NCBI GenBank assembly: GCA_949130495.1
Contig: CASBWL010000040.1
Span: forward strand, 3,772,674 to 3,836,673
Origin: Sambucus nigra
Taxonomy: Eukaryota; Streptophyta; Magnoliopsida; Dipsacales; Adoxaceae
Reading direction: 5' to 3'
Length of the DNA stretch: 64,000 nt
The first letter of the stretch is position 1; each line of letters starts with the position of its first letter. Below, piece after piece: positions 35,515-48,143 of the stretch. The position numbers were made by a program, and so were the translations under genes. Below the pieces are notes generated by a model. The model saw nothing but the letters and a program-made list of their open reading frames with translations. It was not told where the DNA came from and ran no database searches.

Positions 35515-37792
35515 TGTAACACCCCAAGACTTTTGAGACTGAGAAATTTAATTTTGGGAAAATTAAATTTAATTAAATTGGAGAATTTTAAAATTTGGGA
35601 ATTTAAGTCCAAAAATAGAGGACGTTTCAAAGTATTCCGAATGATGTTTTTGAGGGTACCATCGATCCCGAAAGGGTCGAGATAGTCAAAATGACTGTCA
35701 TTGGGTCTTATTTCGGCTCCAGAATGTTTTTAAGTTGTTTTGACTTGAATTGGAGTCAACGAGTCATTTAAAGTGTGTATTAACATTTAAAACTGGGATT
35801 TTGTTTTAAAAGGTTGGAGGCTTACGGATGAAGCCATTTTCTCATTTGAGAGAAAGAGAGAAGAGCCCTAGAGAGAGAAGAAGAAGAGGAAGAAGAAGAA
35901 GAAAGGAAGAGAGAGAGGAAGAAAAGCTTGGAGATTTTCGGCCCTACCGCGACATCGAGGACGATTCAACCTCTACAAACCTGAGGCAAGTGTTTAATCT
36001 TGCTAAATAGCTATTGTGTATTTCATTTCATAATTTGTGGGTTAAAGAAATGGATTTTTGGGTATTAATGTCAAAACCTAGATTTTTAGGTTTAATCTTG
36101 AAATAAAGGTGTAAATATGGATTTAATGGAATAGAAATGTTTGGGATCAACTTTGGGTTGATTTATGGGCTTAAAATCACAAATTGATGAAGGTTTAATT
36201 GTTAGAAATGAAAATTTAGGGTTTAGAATTCGTGGGTTTTGATGAAGAAGAAGAACCCTTCAAAAATTGCAGGTCCGAATCGATTCGCCCCCTCAAGCGA
36301 ATCGATTCGGTTTGGTAAAATTGGCAGGTCTGCATTGACCGAATCGATTCGGACCCAAGCCGAATCGATTCGGCCTATTGCAGAAGCCCATGTCTTTGGA
36401 CCCGAATCGATTCGCCTTGGAGGCCGAATCGATTCGCTAGTCCGAATCGATTCGGAACAGGGCCGAATCGATTCGGAAACAGGGCATTTTGAGGTATTTT
36501 CTCCATAGTGAATTCAAACCCTTTTTGGTTGGGTTTATTGATTTGGGGCCTTTTCTTATGATGAAAGAGATATGTTCTTGGAGACACATAAGGAGTTTCT
36601 CACACATTAGAATTTTGGGGACTCCTTAGGGTAATTTGGGAGAAATGTATCCATGTATGTATTTGGAGTTATGTATAGAGATTTTGGGGAAAACCTTTGG
36701 GATTGAGAATCCAAATTGTAGATGAAAAGTAGGTGTAGATGTGATGTGAGGCTAGGAACTCTTAGAGAGATCTCAGACTAGGGTATTCACAAAAGTGATC
36801 GAACCATAGTCGAAATCGAGGGAAATGAGATTATTTGATGATTGAAAGAATGAGCTTGAGGCTGATAGACTATTAGTTATATGTATACCGATAGTCAAAA
36901 TGATTACTAGATTCTTTAATGTACTCGCAGATATAGATGAAATGTGTAGTGAAGGATTTCTATGCAAACTCTTGGGTGATAGCCCTAATGTTGAATATAT
37001 ATAGGTATAGATATATACATATAGTTTTGGGAGACTATTCATCATAGGAAAATGATCGAATATGTTTCAAGTATGGGATTATATTCACGTATCGAGGTAA
37101 ATTAAAGGAATTGTGGTGACGGCTTGCATATTGAGGACTATGTATACTTATAGCCAGGTATATATATATCTTATACATATGAACGAGAATTAGTTTATAT
37201 ATGTAGATAAGGATATGTGAATATGTGTTGATACATATATATATCTGTATGTATATAGATATATGGATATTTAAACCGTATATGATGGTTTATTATTTGA
37301 TCATATGATTGGATCATATGGATTATATATATTATGCATGTAAATGATATATATACTTAATTGGTTAAGCATACCCCGCTCATGCTATCATTGGGAAGTT
37401 GCACGCTTAGAGGGTGAGCATCCCGACTAGAAAAGCAGGGTGTGGATATTCCCCAGGTCATAGTCGTCCCTGTGTTATTATATGATATATAGATTTATTT
37501 TTGGGATGAGACGTGATGGGTATGTTTCGTCTCATTGCCGGTTTGGAGCTATGACCGCTTCCCGGGACGTCGTGTGCGTGAGTTTACCACGAGATGGGTG
37601 TCGTTTAGTCCCACCATGGTGGCCCCAGTATTGCTACGTGAGCCGGGCACTGGGAAGATGATAGCATTGATGCAGTCTATCGGCGATACATATAGCCGGG
37701 TATATAATGTGCATGGCCTTGTACATCATATGTCGTATGTACTCTTGGCTATTGGATTGATGATAATATATATACGGTTAGAAATAAATACC

Positions 37793-37830
<38 letters not shown>

Positions 37831-39327
37831 CTATAGATGAAAGGATATGGACTTTTATGAAGTACATCTTAGATGATTATGGTGTACTAGATTGATGGGG
37901 GTTGATGTATCGCACATAAGGTATTATTCGGTTACATCATCCCAAGGATATTATTGGAGGTTCTTTTATTTTATCTTATTTGTTTTCTTTCTTTTCTTTT
38001 CTTCTTTCTTTCTTTAGGAGTTATAGTTAGTAGTAATGGTAGTATTAACTTGTATGTTGAGGATTATGGATCTCTAGGATCGACATTGCCCAGGAGTAGT
38101 GTAACGAGGTGGTTCCTTGTTTGGATTTCGCTTTGCGAGACACCTCACGCACGAAACGCAGTGCCATGTCAAGATTTGAGAGAAGTAATTCCATAGGTGG
38201 CATCTCGGATCTCTGGTCTTGACCTTGTCAGGAGTAGTGTAACGGGGCGGTTCCTTGTTTGGATTTCGCTTTGCGAGACTCCCCACGCACGAAACGTAGT
38301 ACAATTTTGGGATTAGAGAGAAGTCTTGCCAATATTCCATGTGCATGTTATTAAGTATATTAATTCTTACGTTTTTAGCCTATATAGGTATATATATATA
38401 TGTATATGTATAGGGGTAATGTTTTAAGAATTATGATAATTATAATTCATGGGATTATTAATCGGAATTCATTAAGCCTATTATTGCTTAATTGTTGTAA
38501 TCATAATCTAATAGGATTAGAAACGGGTGGATCCTTAGATTATGACGGGAAGGTAGCTCTCGTGGATATAGGCTAGGCCTGATAAGTTAGGTTGTCCTAA
38601 AATCAATGGGGGTAATTTAACTAAAATTTGAGGACGCGAATAGGTGCGCGCCTTTAGGTGAGAGGTGAGTTGGGGTTCCACGAGAGTGCGGTCTCACTTA
38701 TTTATGAAATTAAGTACACCGGTATTTATTATGCACGGTTAACGCACTTGCTAAATATTTTCACTTTCGGGGCTCTGACCCGTTTTCTTTTCTCTCCTGC
38801 TTGTATATATATATGTATTTCCACAGGTATCCTACCGCATGGATGTCGGATGACTTTCTATCCAGAGTCTTGGGAGCCGTGACACGTGCGGACTGTTGCG
38901 GGATGTTTCATTTAGCCGCTTCCTACTTCTTTAAAATTCTAGGTAGGATTCATGTCGTATATCGGGTTTGTATCATAGGGATATTTATATACATGTTTAT
39001 ACTTATTCCATTTCAGTTATTGTATTTGCTGTGACCCGACAGCATATTCGGGTTTATTTATTTATGGCATATTCATGTGTAGTGATTCCTATCATTTCTT
39101 ATAGTGCTTCTTGCATCTCTCTCTTACTCTTTAGTAGTTTCATAGTGTTGGGTTATTGTATGTTGCAAGTTTTAATTTTATATTAACATCTCGCTTATAT
39201 GATATCGGGTAGTTAGTCCTACATTATATAGTACCGATAGTTGATGTTGAGACTGGACCATCTGGAATTCCTGATTTAATATAGTATAGGGCTGGCCACC
39301 CGTTATTATTTTAAGCGGGGTGTTACA
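35515..39327 (+). repeat. Right LTR of the triple array
   Basis: This 3813-bp LTR is followed by TSD ATACC. Its 3' half differs from the left and middle LTRs at about 17 positions that I noticed, for example TTGCACGCTTAG, ATGTCGGATGAC and AGTACCGATAG. Confidence 0.92.
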
Positions 39328-39332
39328 ATACC

Positions 39333-40093
39333 CAAGCAAGAAGAAATGATGATGAAGATGGTGATGATGAAGATGATTCGGACCTTCCGCCAAAAGATGA
39401 CAACACCCCAGTGAAGAGGGTTGGTATGATATCCTTCGGTGTGAACACCATATACAAAGCACTTGCAGGGGGTGATTCTGAAGTGGATGACTGGAAAGCT
39501 CATGTAGCAGAGGACAAGTCAGTTGCCAAACTTGAAGTAGTAAATATGACGTCTTCCGAGACAACGCATAAGAGAAAGAAGGTGGACAAGGACACTCTCA
39601 TAGTTGGGTTCTCCCGACTCGACTTCAAAGGTATCTTATCCCCACATGATGACCCTTTGGTAATTACAACAATAGTGCATGTATGTGAGGTACAAAGAAT
39701 TCTCGTGGATGGAGGAAGTTCAGTAGATGTGATGCTTTGGAATTACTTCAAGAGCCTTGGTCTTAGCAGAGCTAGGCTAGTACCCTATCGTCATCCGTTG
39801 ATGGGCTTCAGCGGTGAAAAGGTCCATCCATTAGGTATGTATGAGATGGACGTAAGAATGGGTGATGAATGGCCTAAGAGGTTAACTCGGAAGATCAATT
39901 TTTTCATTATGGACGAAAATGTCTTCTCGGTCGATAACCTCATCATAGGAAGAGTAGCCCTTAAGGAGTTTGAGGCCGTGCCATCGACGATCCACCAGAT
40001 GCTAAAATTCACGACCCCCTATGGGGTAGGGGAAGTGCAAGGTGACCAGACCATAGTACGAGAATGCTACTTCAACTCGGTTAAAGAGTGAGA
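39333..40093 (+). pseudogene. Retand-like aspartic protease domain
   Basis: Pol resumes after the triple LTR with an Asp/Lys-rich linker (MMMKMVMMKMI-like in one frame; the real frame is acidic). An open frame follows at 39411-40091: ISFGVNTIYKALAGG, IVGFSRLDFKGILSPHDD PLV, then the retropepsin motif ILVDGGSSVDVM (active-site Asp present; the usual Asp-Gly/Asn-Ser reads Asp-Gly-Gly-Ser). DNLIIGRVALKEF is the C-terminal protease signature. The frame ends at a TGA formed by the TSD copy before 40094. The undiverged TSD copy on the far side (AGAGA) would not give a stop, so the stop probably postdates the insertion. Confidence 0.85.
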
Positions 40094-42047
40094 TGAAAAA
40101 TGCGTTACTAAAGCCGTTTATGAAAATAAACTATTTAAGTAACTCCGAGTTGTTTTTTGAAGAAACTATTTTCTTAAATCAAAATATTTGAACACAAGAT
40201 GTGTTTAACAAAAGTATGTACAAGATCTATTCAAGATTTAAGCAACAAGTTTAAAAGATAGTTTAAACAAGTTTTAAATACAGCACAACCAAGAATGAGG
40301 TGAGAAAATGTAGAAAGATTCTGTTCATAATTTTTTTACGTGGTAAAGCCTCACCAATTGAGGAAACATCCACGACTCCCTCTACGGAGTAAAAAGAAAA
40401 ATCCACTAAAACAAATTTATGAGTTAAAAGCTATTTAACTAACATGCAAACAACTCAGACCTATATAAGTTTAGTAATGTACCCTCTGGCGGCCTTATAA
40501 CTTTTCTGTAGTTCTGATTGTAGATGTAGTTCTCTCAGTTTGTCAACTACTTATTTGTTCCAGCACTTTACGTCGACTTATGTTCATAGGATCTTATTAC
40601 CAACACTTTTCGTGTTGTAGGGTGAAAGTGTTTGTGAAGGTACTCTCTAATACATGCATGCACACACACACACTTATTAAGTACAAACAGTCCTAACAAA
40701 TTACAGTTACACTATATGCTGTGATCTTTTCTTTTCTTTCTTTCTTACAAAACTTTGAACCTTTTTGACCTTTTAATATATCCTAGAATCCACGGATATC
40801 TTGCCTCGAAATCAGTCAAGATCTTAATCAATCTCAGTTTTGAAAAAAAATTCGAGATTGAAAATCTCCAAGTGAGATTCCAAACTAGGTCAAAGGTTTA
40901 GTTTTACAAGAACAAAAAACAGAAAGCATTTATTGTTGATCTCAAGGTAAGAAAACGTTTTAGGTAAAATAATCAACAATATATTTCTCAAGATGAGAAA
41001 TAAAATGAAACTAAGTGTAATGTAACATGAAAACTCAGATCTAAAATTTCTATGGAATCAGAAACTAGATATGGATAAAAGTATAAGTTGGAAATAAGAT
41101 CTCACGAACACAAGGTTACAGCAACCAAGATAACTCAACTCAAACTCTCAAACACTCAGGATGGTGTTTTTGGTTATGGTGATTTGAATAAGTGTTTGGG
41201 TTAGGTTTGAAGAGGATTTGGACGAAGTTAGGGTTTCTAACTTTCTTCTCTCTCTCTTCTCTCTCTATTCTCTCAGAAGAATGCAAATGGCAAAAGTCTT
41301 CGAAGTCTGAGGGAAGAGTTCTTTTTATAGTGAGAGGAAAAGGTTCGAGATATCAGATCTAAACAAAGGGCTGAGATCGAGTCAATATAATTTGACTTGA
41401 ATCCAATGACTCACACAAGGCGGTGGTTAAACGAGCGCTGATTGGCTTAAAAGGTTACACTGGGATTCTCCAAGGCGACATGCAGACCATCGATAAGAAA
41501 TGATCCAAGGGCTGCTAACAAACGCGTCTAATGTCTCAGTAAAGAAACACACTTAAAAGCAATCAGAGGGCAACATGTGTTGGTCAGTTAAGGGATGTAA
41601 AACGTGCGCCCAATGTAATTACAAAGTAAACCCTGAAGTCTCTGTCGCTTTTGGATTCTACCCAAGGTAACCTTAGGCCACAAAACACAACAAATAATAT
41701 TTGGAGATTGACCCCAAAAACTTTTAAATCAAGTTTTAATTATTAAAAAATGTTTAAAAAAATGTTTAAAAATCCCCAAAAAAATTATTAAAAAACAAAC
41801 TTAGGGATTTAAACATACTCAACACTTGCACACACATTATAATGCAATATGACATGCATGAAATGAATTCTAAGTGTGTGAGTGTTGGCAATAGTCTCTT
41901 GATCATTACAAGATGGAGAGATGAAGAAGCAAACCAATCTCTGAGGCTCTTTGGTTTCTAGGTTGGACACAATTTTATCACAATTTCCAAACTAGATGAG
42001 AACTTATACAGTATAGACTCAAGTGAGTCAAAAGTATAAGGGCTTCA
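40094..42047 (-). repeat. 3' LTR of the minus-strand copia element
   Basis: This 1954-bp LTR begins on the plus strand TGAAAAATGCGTTAC and ends GGGCTTCA. I saw no dense palindrome array in it, unlike the other large LTR families here. Confidence 0.9.
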
Positions 42048-42418
42048 ATCTCCCCATTTGGAAATATGAGACAAAATCTCCTTTGAGTCAATTAGGACTC
42101 GTTGGGCAACAAAAATAAAGAAAAACTTAGTCCTATCAAAATTCTATCTACCCAAATCCTAGAAATCAAAAAGTACATAACTCAACTATTTACAATTTAA
42201 CACCATATTACAACAATTGAGAATGACTGTACAAAAAGAATACCTTTAATGAATTACTAAGATCAAGCATTTTAGTATATGTAATCGCTTAATAGACTCA
42301 AATTTCTCCCCCATTTTGTCTCAAATGGACAAAGGGAAAAACTTGGACAAACAGCAAAGGTATTACTCAGCACAAACCATACCAATAAATTTATGTAATG
42401 AAATGAATCTATTATAAT
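42048..42418 (-). other. Spacer with two polypurine tracts
   Basis: Read on the minus strand, this lies between the end of pol and the 3' LTR. It holds AAAATGGGGGAGAAA (about 42318-42304) and the terminal PPT AAATGGGGAGAT. The repeated PPT again fits SIRE. I see nothing else in it. Confidence 0.7.
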
Positions 42419-44023
42419 CTAAGGTTTGGTAAACATATCTGCGAGTTGTAGATCAGTAGGAAGATAATTGATTTCTAATTCCTTAGTTTCAACCAATTCA
42501 CGAATAAAACGATGTCTTATTTTTATATGCTTTGTTCGCGAGTGTTGAACAGGGTTTTTAGAAATATTAATCGCACTTTGGTTATCACAATAGAGATGTA
42601 ATTGGTTTTCTTGAATACCATAATCACTAAGCATTTGTTTAAGCCACAATAATTGGGCACAACAGCTGCCAGCGGCTATGTGTTCAGATTCAACGGTCGA
42701 GAGTGATGTGCAGTTTTGCTTTTTACTACTCCATCCTACCAAGTTATTTCCAATATAATAACATGCGCCTGAAGTTCTTTTACTATCATCAGTACACCCA
42801 GCCCAGTCAGCATCAGTGTACCCAATAATAGTGCTTGGTGTGTCATTTGTGTACCAAATTCCTAGATTCAGAGTGCCTTTAACATATTTAATTATACGTT
42901 TAACAGAATTCAAATGGCTCTCTTTGGGGTTGTTTTGATAACGAGCACAAACACACACAGCATACATGATATCAGGACGCGAGGCAGTAAGATATAGTAA
43001 AGTGCCAATCATACTACGATATAGAGTAGGATCTACAGATTTTCCATTTTCATCTTTTGACAATTTTACCATAGTACTCATAGGTGTCTTAGCATCTTTA
43101 GTACTCTCGAGGCCAAATTTCTTAACTATCTCTAAAGCGTACTTAGATTGCGAAACAAATAATCCTTCTGGACTTTGTTTGACTTGGAGACCTAGGAATA
43201 ACTGTAACTCCCCCATAAGGGACATATGAAATTCCTTACTCAAAATTTCAGAAAAGGATTTTACTTCTGAGGTAGAAGTTGATCCAAATATAATATTGTC
43301 TACATAGACTTGAGCGATTGTAATGTGTTTGTCAAAATGTTTGACAAATAAATTTGGGTCATTTCCACCTCCTTTGAAACCTTTGTCAAAAAGAAAACTG
43401 GAAAGGCGCTCATACCAAGCTCTAGGAGCTTGTTTAAGGCCATATAAGGCTTTTTTCAGACGAAATACGTGATTTGGATGTTTAGGGTCAATGAACCCTT
43501 TAGGTTGTTCTACATAGGTTTCCTCGTCCAGTATTCCATTAAGGAACGCAGATTTGACATCCATTTGGTATAATATAAAATGCATGTGACAAGCTATAGC
43601 AAAAAGCAAACGAACTGATTCTAAACGAGTGACAGGAGCAAAGGTCTCGTTAAAATCAATTCCTTCTATTTGAGAGTACCCTTGAGCAACTAATCTAGCT
43701 TTATTTCTAATTATTATCCCATTTTCATCAGTTTTATTTTTGAAAATCCAACGAGAACCAACAACCTTTTTGTGATCAGGACGTGGAACAAGATACTATA
43801 CATCATGAATGACGAATTGTAAAAGTTCTTCTTGCATAGCAGAAATCCAATGAGAGTCATTCAATGCCTCATTTACATTCTTTGGTTCCACAAGGGAAAC
43901 AAAACATGCATAATGAGCATAGTTCCTAAGTTGGGATCTTTTACGCACTTGCTCACTAGGGTTGCCAACTACGTTATTTATGGGATGATCTTTAGAAACC
44001 CAGTTAGGTACTTCAGGTGGTCA
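42419..44023 (-). pseudogene. Copia reverse transcriptase and RNase H
   Basis: A frame from 43609 to 42419 (396 codons) and a preceding segment to about 44020 give the [72 protein letters not shown], then VYVDNIIFG. The normal copia motif is YVDD; the second Asp is Asn here, which should abolish polymerase activity. RNase H follows ([47 protein letters not shown]) up to [10 protein letters not shown] at the 3' edge. A stop lies upstream at about 43797 (HDV then stop). Upstream the gene is cut by the insertion. Confidence 0.92.
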
Positions 44024-47000
44024 AACGAGCTTCTAACGAGTTGACAGTTTGACTTCTAACGAGTGGGATGTTCGTTCCATGCCTTTCGTTCGAACGAGAT
44101 CTCGTTAGATGCCCACTTCGTTCGAACGAGACTTCTAACGAGTTGACAGATTGGCCTTTTTGGCCTGATTTGATTTCTAATGTCCCGTAACCTGGTTTAA
44201 TTGTAGAGATAACATTCCCTTGATGACTAATTGATATAGCTGGGATATTTGGGATATATTGAGGAGTAAAACATAGAAGTGTGATTTGAACCAAATGAAA
44301 ATTGTGGATTAGGACGTGAGTGACTATTACGATGTGAGAACAAGTGACGGCTTAAATATTTGCATTAACCGGGGATATGTGAATTGTGTAACATTATGAG
44401 TTGGTATGAGAATTAGAGTTATACAAGTAATAAATTATGGTAATTACTAGGATGTGTGTATGCTTAGTATATGTATATAATTTTATGTGTATGACATACC
44501 TACCATACTTGCTATCACGGGAGGTTTGCGTTCGCTTAGGGCCATCTATTCTTTGTGTACCTACGGGGGGAATATCGATTGGTACCTCGAGGACATAGGT
44601 CAAAGAAGGACTTATTGGGAAGTTAATAAGTCTGCTGATCATGGGAGCGTAGGTATGTGCGTGACCCATGTGATGTGACAGTGTTCGCCTCCACTGATCG
44701 TGATTGTTGTTATCTAAGAACGATTCCTGAGAGATTCAGAATGCGTGATCCTTATGTACGTGATGTACCGGGATGTATAGCAGAGTATGTGTGCACTGCA
44801 GCTTAGTCTCGGGGTGCTTGTATTGTATATTTATGATGTGAATGATACGGTTAAATAAACCTACTTGTCATGATTAATTGTGAGAATAATTTATAGTAAC
44901 TCCTTGAGAAGATAAATAAGGGGATAACCTCCAGTAAATTGTGTTGCTAATAATCGAGATTTCGAGAATTAAAGTAAAGCTGTCTATTTAAATTGATAAC
45001 GTGGGGACTTATAGTGCGGATCGAATAGATGGGTTAGAACTTATGTCGGTTTAGTTAGATATGAATACCACTTAGATGGGTACTGTACGTTAGGAGTGCA
45101 CAATTAGTCGAGAGGTGAGCATTTCATGTGAGAGCACGTCCTAACATGTATTTTGCATTCATTATTTTAATGTTATTAAATCACTTGTTGTTTTTAAAAT
45201 ACTCTACACTTTCGGGCTCTGACCTGTTTGCTTTCAAATCTATTTCTTGTAAAAACCTTTTAGGTGCCCAACCACAAGGACACCATGCATAGGATTTCCA
45301 TTCAAGTGACGAGCTGTAGCTGTTGTGGAAGTTACAGGGCCTTGCTAGTAGACGCTTCTTTTGTCTTGAATCTCTATTCAGTTTTCATCATTTGTAGGGC
45401 ATGTCGACCATTTCTTTTAGAGACATTTATATTTAAGTTATTCAGATTGTGGATTGTAATTAATTCAGGATTCAGACTTGTTTTATTTTATTCAGTTCTG
45501 GGATTGTTGTGAAGAGTATTTTCCTCCAGACTTATTATTATTATTTGTTGGTTATTCTATTGTTTCTTTATGGTGTATGGTTATGTTCTTTCCCTCATAA
45601 TCTTTTCATTGCATGTTAATCAGACTTAATTTAAAATTTGACATCTTATTTTTAAATACTAGGTGGTTAGTAATTATAAAAATGTTTTCGACAGTGATGC
45701 TATTAACTGAACCAACTTGGCATTTTGTATTAATTTAATAAAGGAGTAGCTACCCGGTATTTAATTAGTCGGGGTGTCACATATACTAAGCATACACACA
45801 TATTAGTAATTACCATAATTTATTAGTGGTATAACTCTCATTCTCATACCAACTCATAATGTTACACAATTCACATATCCCCCGTTAATGCAAATATTTA
45901 AGCCGTCACTTGTTCTCACATCGTAATAGTCACTCACGTCCTAATCCACAATTTTCATTTGGTTCAAATCACACTTCTATGTTTTACTCCTCAATATATC
46001 CCAACTATCCCAACTATATCAATTAGTCATCAAGGGAATGTTATCTCTACAATTAAACCAGGTTATGGGACATTAGAAATCAAATCAGGCCAAAAAGGCC
46101 AATCTGTCAACTCGTTAGAAGTCTCGTTCGAACGAGGTCGTTCGAACGAGGTCGTTCGAACGAGAGTTCGTTTGAACGAAGTGGGCATCTAACGAGATCT
46201 CATTCGAACGAAAGGCATCGAACGAACATCCCACTTGTTAGAAGCTCGTTCGAACGAGCTTGTTCGAACGACCTGGGCAGGCCTTCTAACGAGGTGACAG
46301 TTTTGAGCCCATAATTTTCCTATTTCATTTTTCCCAATTTTCTTCACCTCTAATCTCATCTAAACATCATTCCAATAGATGTTCAAGATTTCTAATCATT
46401 CCTAAGCATACTTAAGTCGTATTTTAACATATTTATGGGGTCAATTCATCCTAAACAACACCCAATTATTCAAATCTCCTAATTTATCCCCAAATCTTAT
46501 GAGTATGAACCCTAGAAAATTAAATTCATCAATATCCATAATTAAATCCGTTTTTGTAACATCAAAGATGCATTTCTAATGTCCCGTAACCTGGTTTAAT
46601 TGTAGAGATAACATTCCCTTGATGACTAATTGATATAGTTGGGATATTTGGGATATATTGAGGAGTAAAACATATAAGTGTGATTTGAACCAAATGAAAA
46701 TTGTGGATTAGGACGTGAGTGACTATTACAATGTGAGAACAAGTGACTGCTTAAATATTTGCATTAACCGGGGATATGTGAATTGTGTAACATTATGAGT
46801 TGGTATGACAATGAGAGTTATACCACTAATAAATTATTGTAATTACTAAGATGTGTGTATGCTTAGTATATGTATATGATTTTATGTGTATGACATACCT
46901 ACCATACTTACTATCACATGAGGTTTGCGTTCGCTTAAGGCCATCTATTCTTTGTGTGCCTACGGGGGGAATATCGATTGGTACCTCGAGGACATAGGTC

Positions 47001-48143
47001 AAAGAAGGACTTATTGGGAAGTTAATAAGTCTGTTGATCATGGGAGCGTAGGTATGTGCGTGACCCATGTGATGTGACTGTGTTCGCCTCCATTGATTGT
47101 GATTGTTGTTATCTAAGAACGATTCCTGAGAGATTCGGAATGCGTGATCCTTATGTACGTGATGTACCGGGATCGATAGCAGAGTATGTGTGCACTGCAG
47201 CTTAGTCTCGGGGTGCTTGTATTGTATATTTATGATGTGAATGATACGATTAAATGAACCTACTTGTCATGATTAATTGTGAGAATAATTTATAGTAACT
47301 ACTTGAGAAGATAAATAAGGGGATAACCTCCAGTAAATTGTGCTGCTAATAATCAAGAGTTTGAGAATTAAAGTAAAGCTGTCTATTTAAATTGATAACG
47401 TGGGGAATTATAGTGCGAATCGAATATATGGGTTAGAACTTATGTCGGTTTAGTTAGATATGAATACCACTTAGATGGGTACCGTACGTTAGGAGTGCAC
47501 AATTAGTCGAGAGATGAGCATTTCATGTGAGAGCACGTCCTAACATGTATTTTGCATTCATTGTTTTAATGTTATTAAAGCACTTGCTGTTTTTAAAATA
47601 CTCTTCATTTTCGGGCTCTGACCCGTTTGCTTTCAAATCTATTTCTTGTAAAAACCTTTTAGGTCCCAGCCACAAGGACACCATGCATAGGATTTCCATT
47701 CAGGTGACGAGCTGTAGCTGTTGTGGAAGTTACAGGGCCTTGCTAGTGGACGCTTCTTTTGTCTTGACTCTCTATTCAGTTTTCATCATTTGTAGGGCAT
47801 GTCTCCCATTTCTTTTAGAGACATTTATATTTCAGTTATTCAGATTGTGGATTGTAATTAATTCAGGATTCAGACTTGTTTTATTTTATTCAGTTATGGG
47901 ATTGTTGTGATGAGTATTTTCCTCCAGACTTATTATTATTATTTGTTGGTTATTCTATTGTTTCTTTATGGTGTATGGTTATGTTCTTTCCCTCATAATC
48001 TTTTTATTGCATGTTAATCAGACATAATTTAAAATTTGACATCTTACTTTTAAATACTAGGTGGTTAGTAATTATAAAAATGTTTTCGATAGTGATGCTA
48101 TTAACTGAACCAACTTGGCATTTTGTATTAATTTAATAAAGGA
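44024..48143. mobile_element. Rearranged Tekay-like LTR fragments inside copia pol
   Basis: Three pieces of one gypsy LTR family: A, 44024-45781, ends GGGGTGTCACA; B, 45782 to about 46567, is inverted; C, about 46568-48143, is in direct orientation and stops about 35 bp short of the LTR end. A and C match over about 1.57 kb. The start of B is the reverse complement of about 44070-44470. The insertion separates copia integrase from RT and has only GTCA at both edges (44020-44023 and 48144-48147), without TG/CA ends. It begins in the middle of a CGAACGAG palindrome. I infer repair-type capture, not normal integration. Palindromes of the CGTTCGAACG type lie at about 44060-44130 and 46120-46290. 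Confidence 0.8.

Larger units (their letters stand above)
24506..39327 (+). mobile_element. Tekay/Del-like LARD expanded to three LTRs
   Basis: The structure is LTR (24506-28316), internal (28317-30010), LTR (30011-33820), internal (33821-35514), LTR (35515-39327). One TSD pair, ATACC (24501-24505 and 39328-39332), flanks the whole array, so it descends from a single insertion. Each internal region starts with PBS TGGTATCAGAGC and ends with AAATTTCGCGGACGAAATTT plus PPT TAAGGGGGGAAGAT, the Tekay-type 3' end. No protein-coding gene is present. The middle LTR is a chimera of the outer two. Confidence 0.93.

Noticed and set aside
24506..39327. Three separate insertions, or an assembly duplication
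   Set aside because: Only one TSD pair exists, internal junctions share LTRs exactly, and the middle LTR is a chimera of the outer two. Separate insertions are excluded; misassembly cannot be fully excluded without reads.
44013..47910. Several short open frames (60-130 codons) in the LTR fragments
   Set aside because: They recur in the direct and inverted copies of the same LTR, match no protein family and have no gene context.
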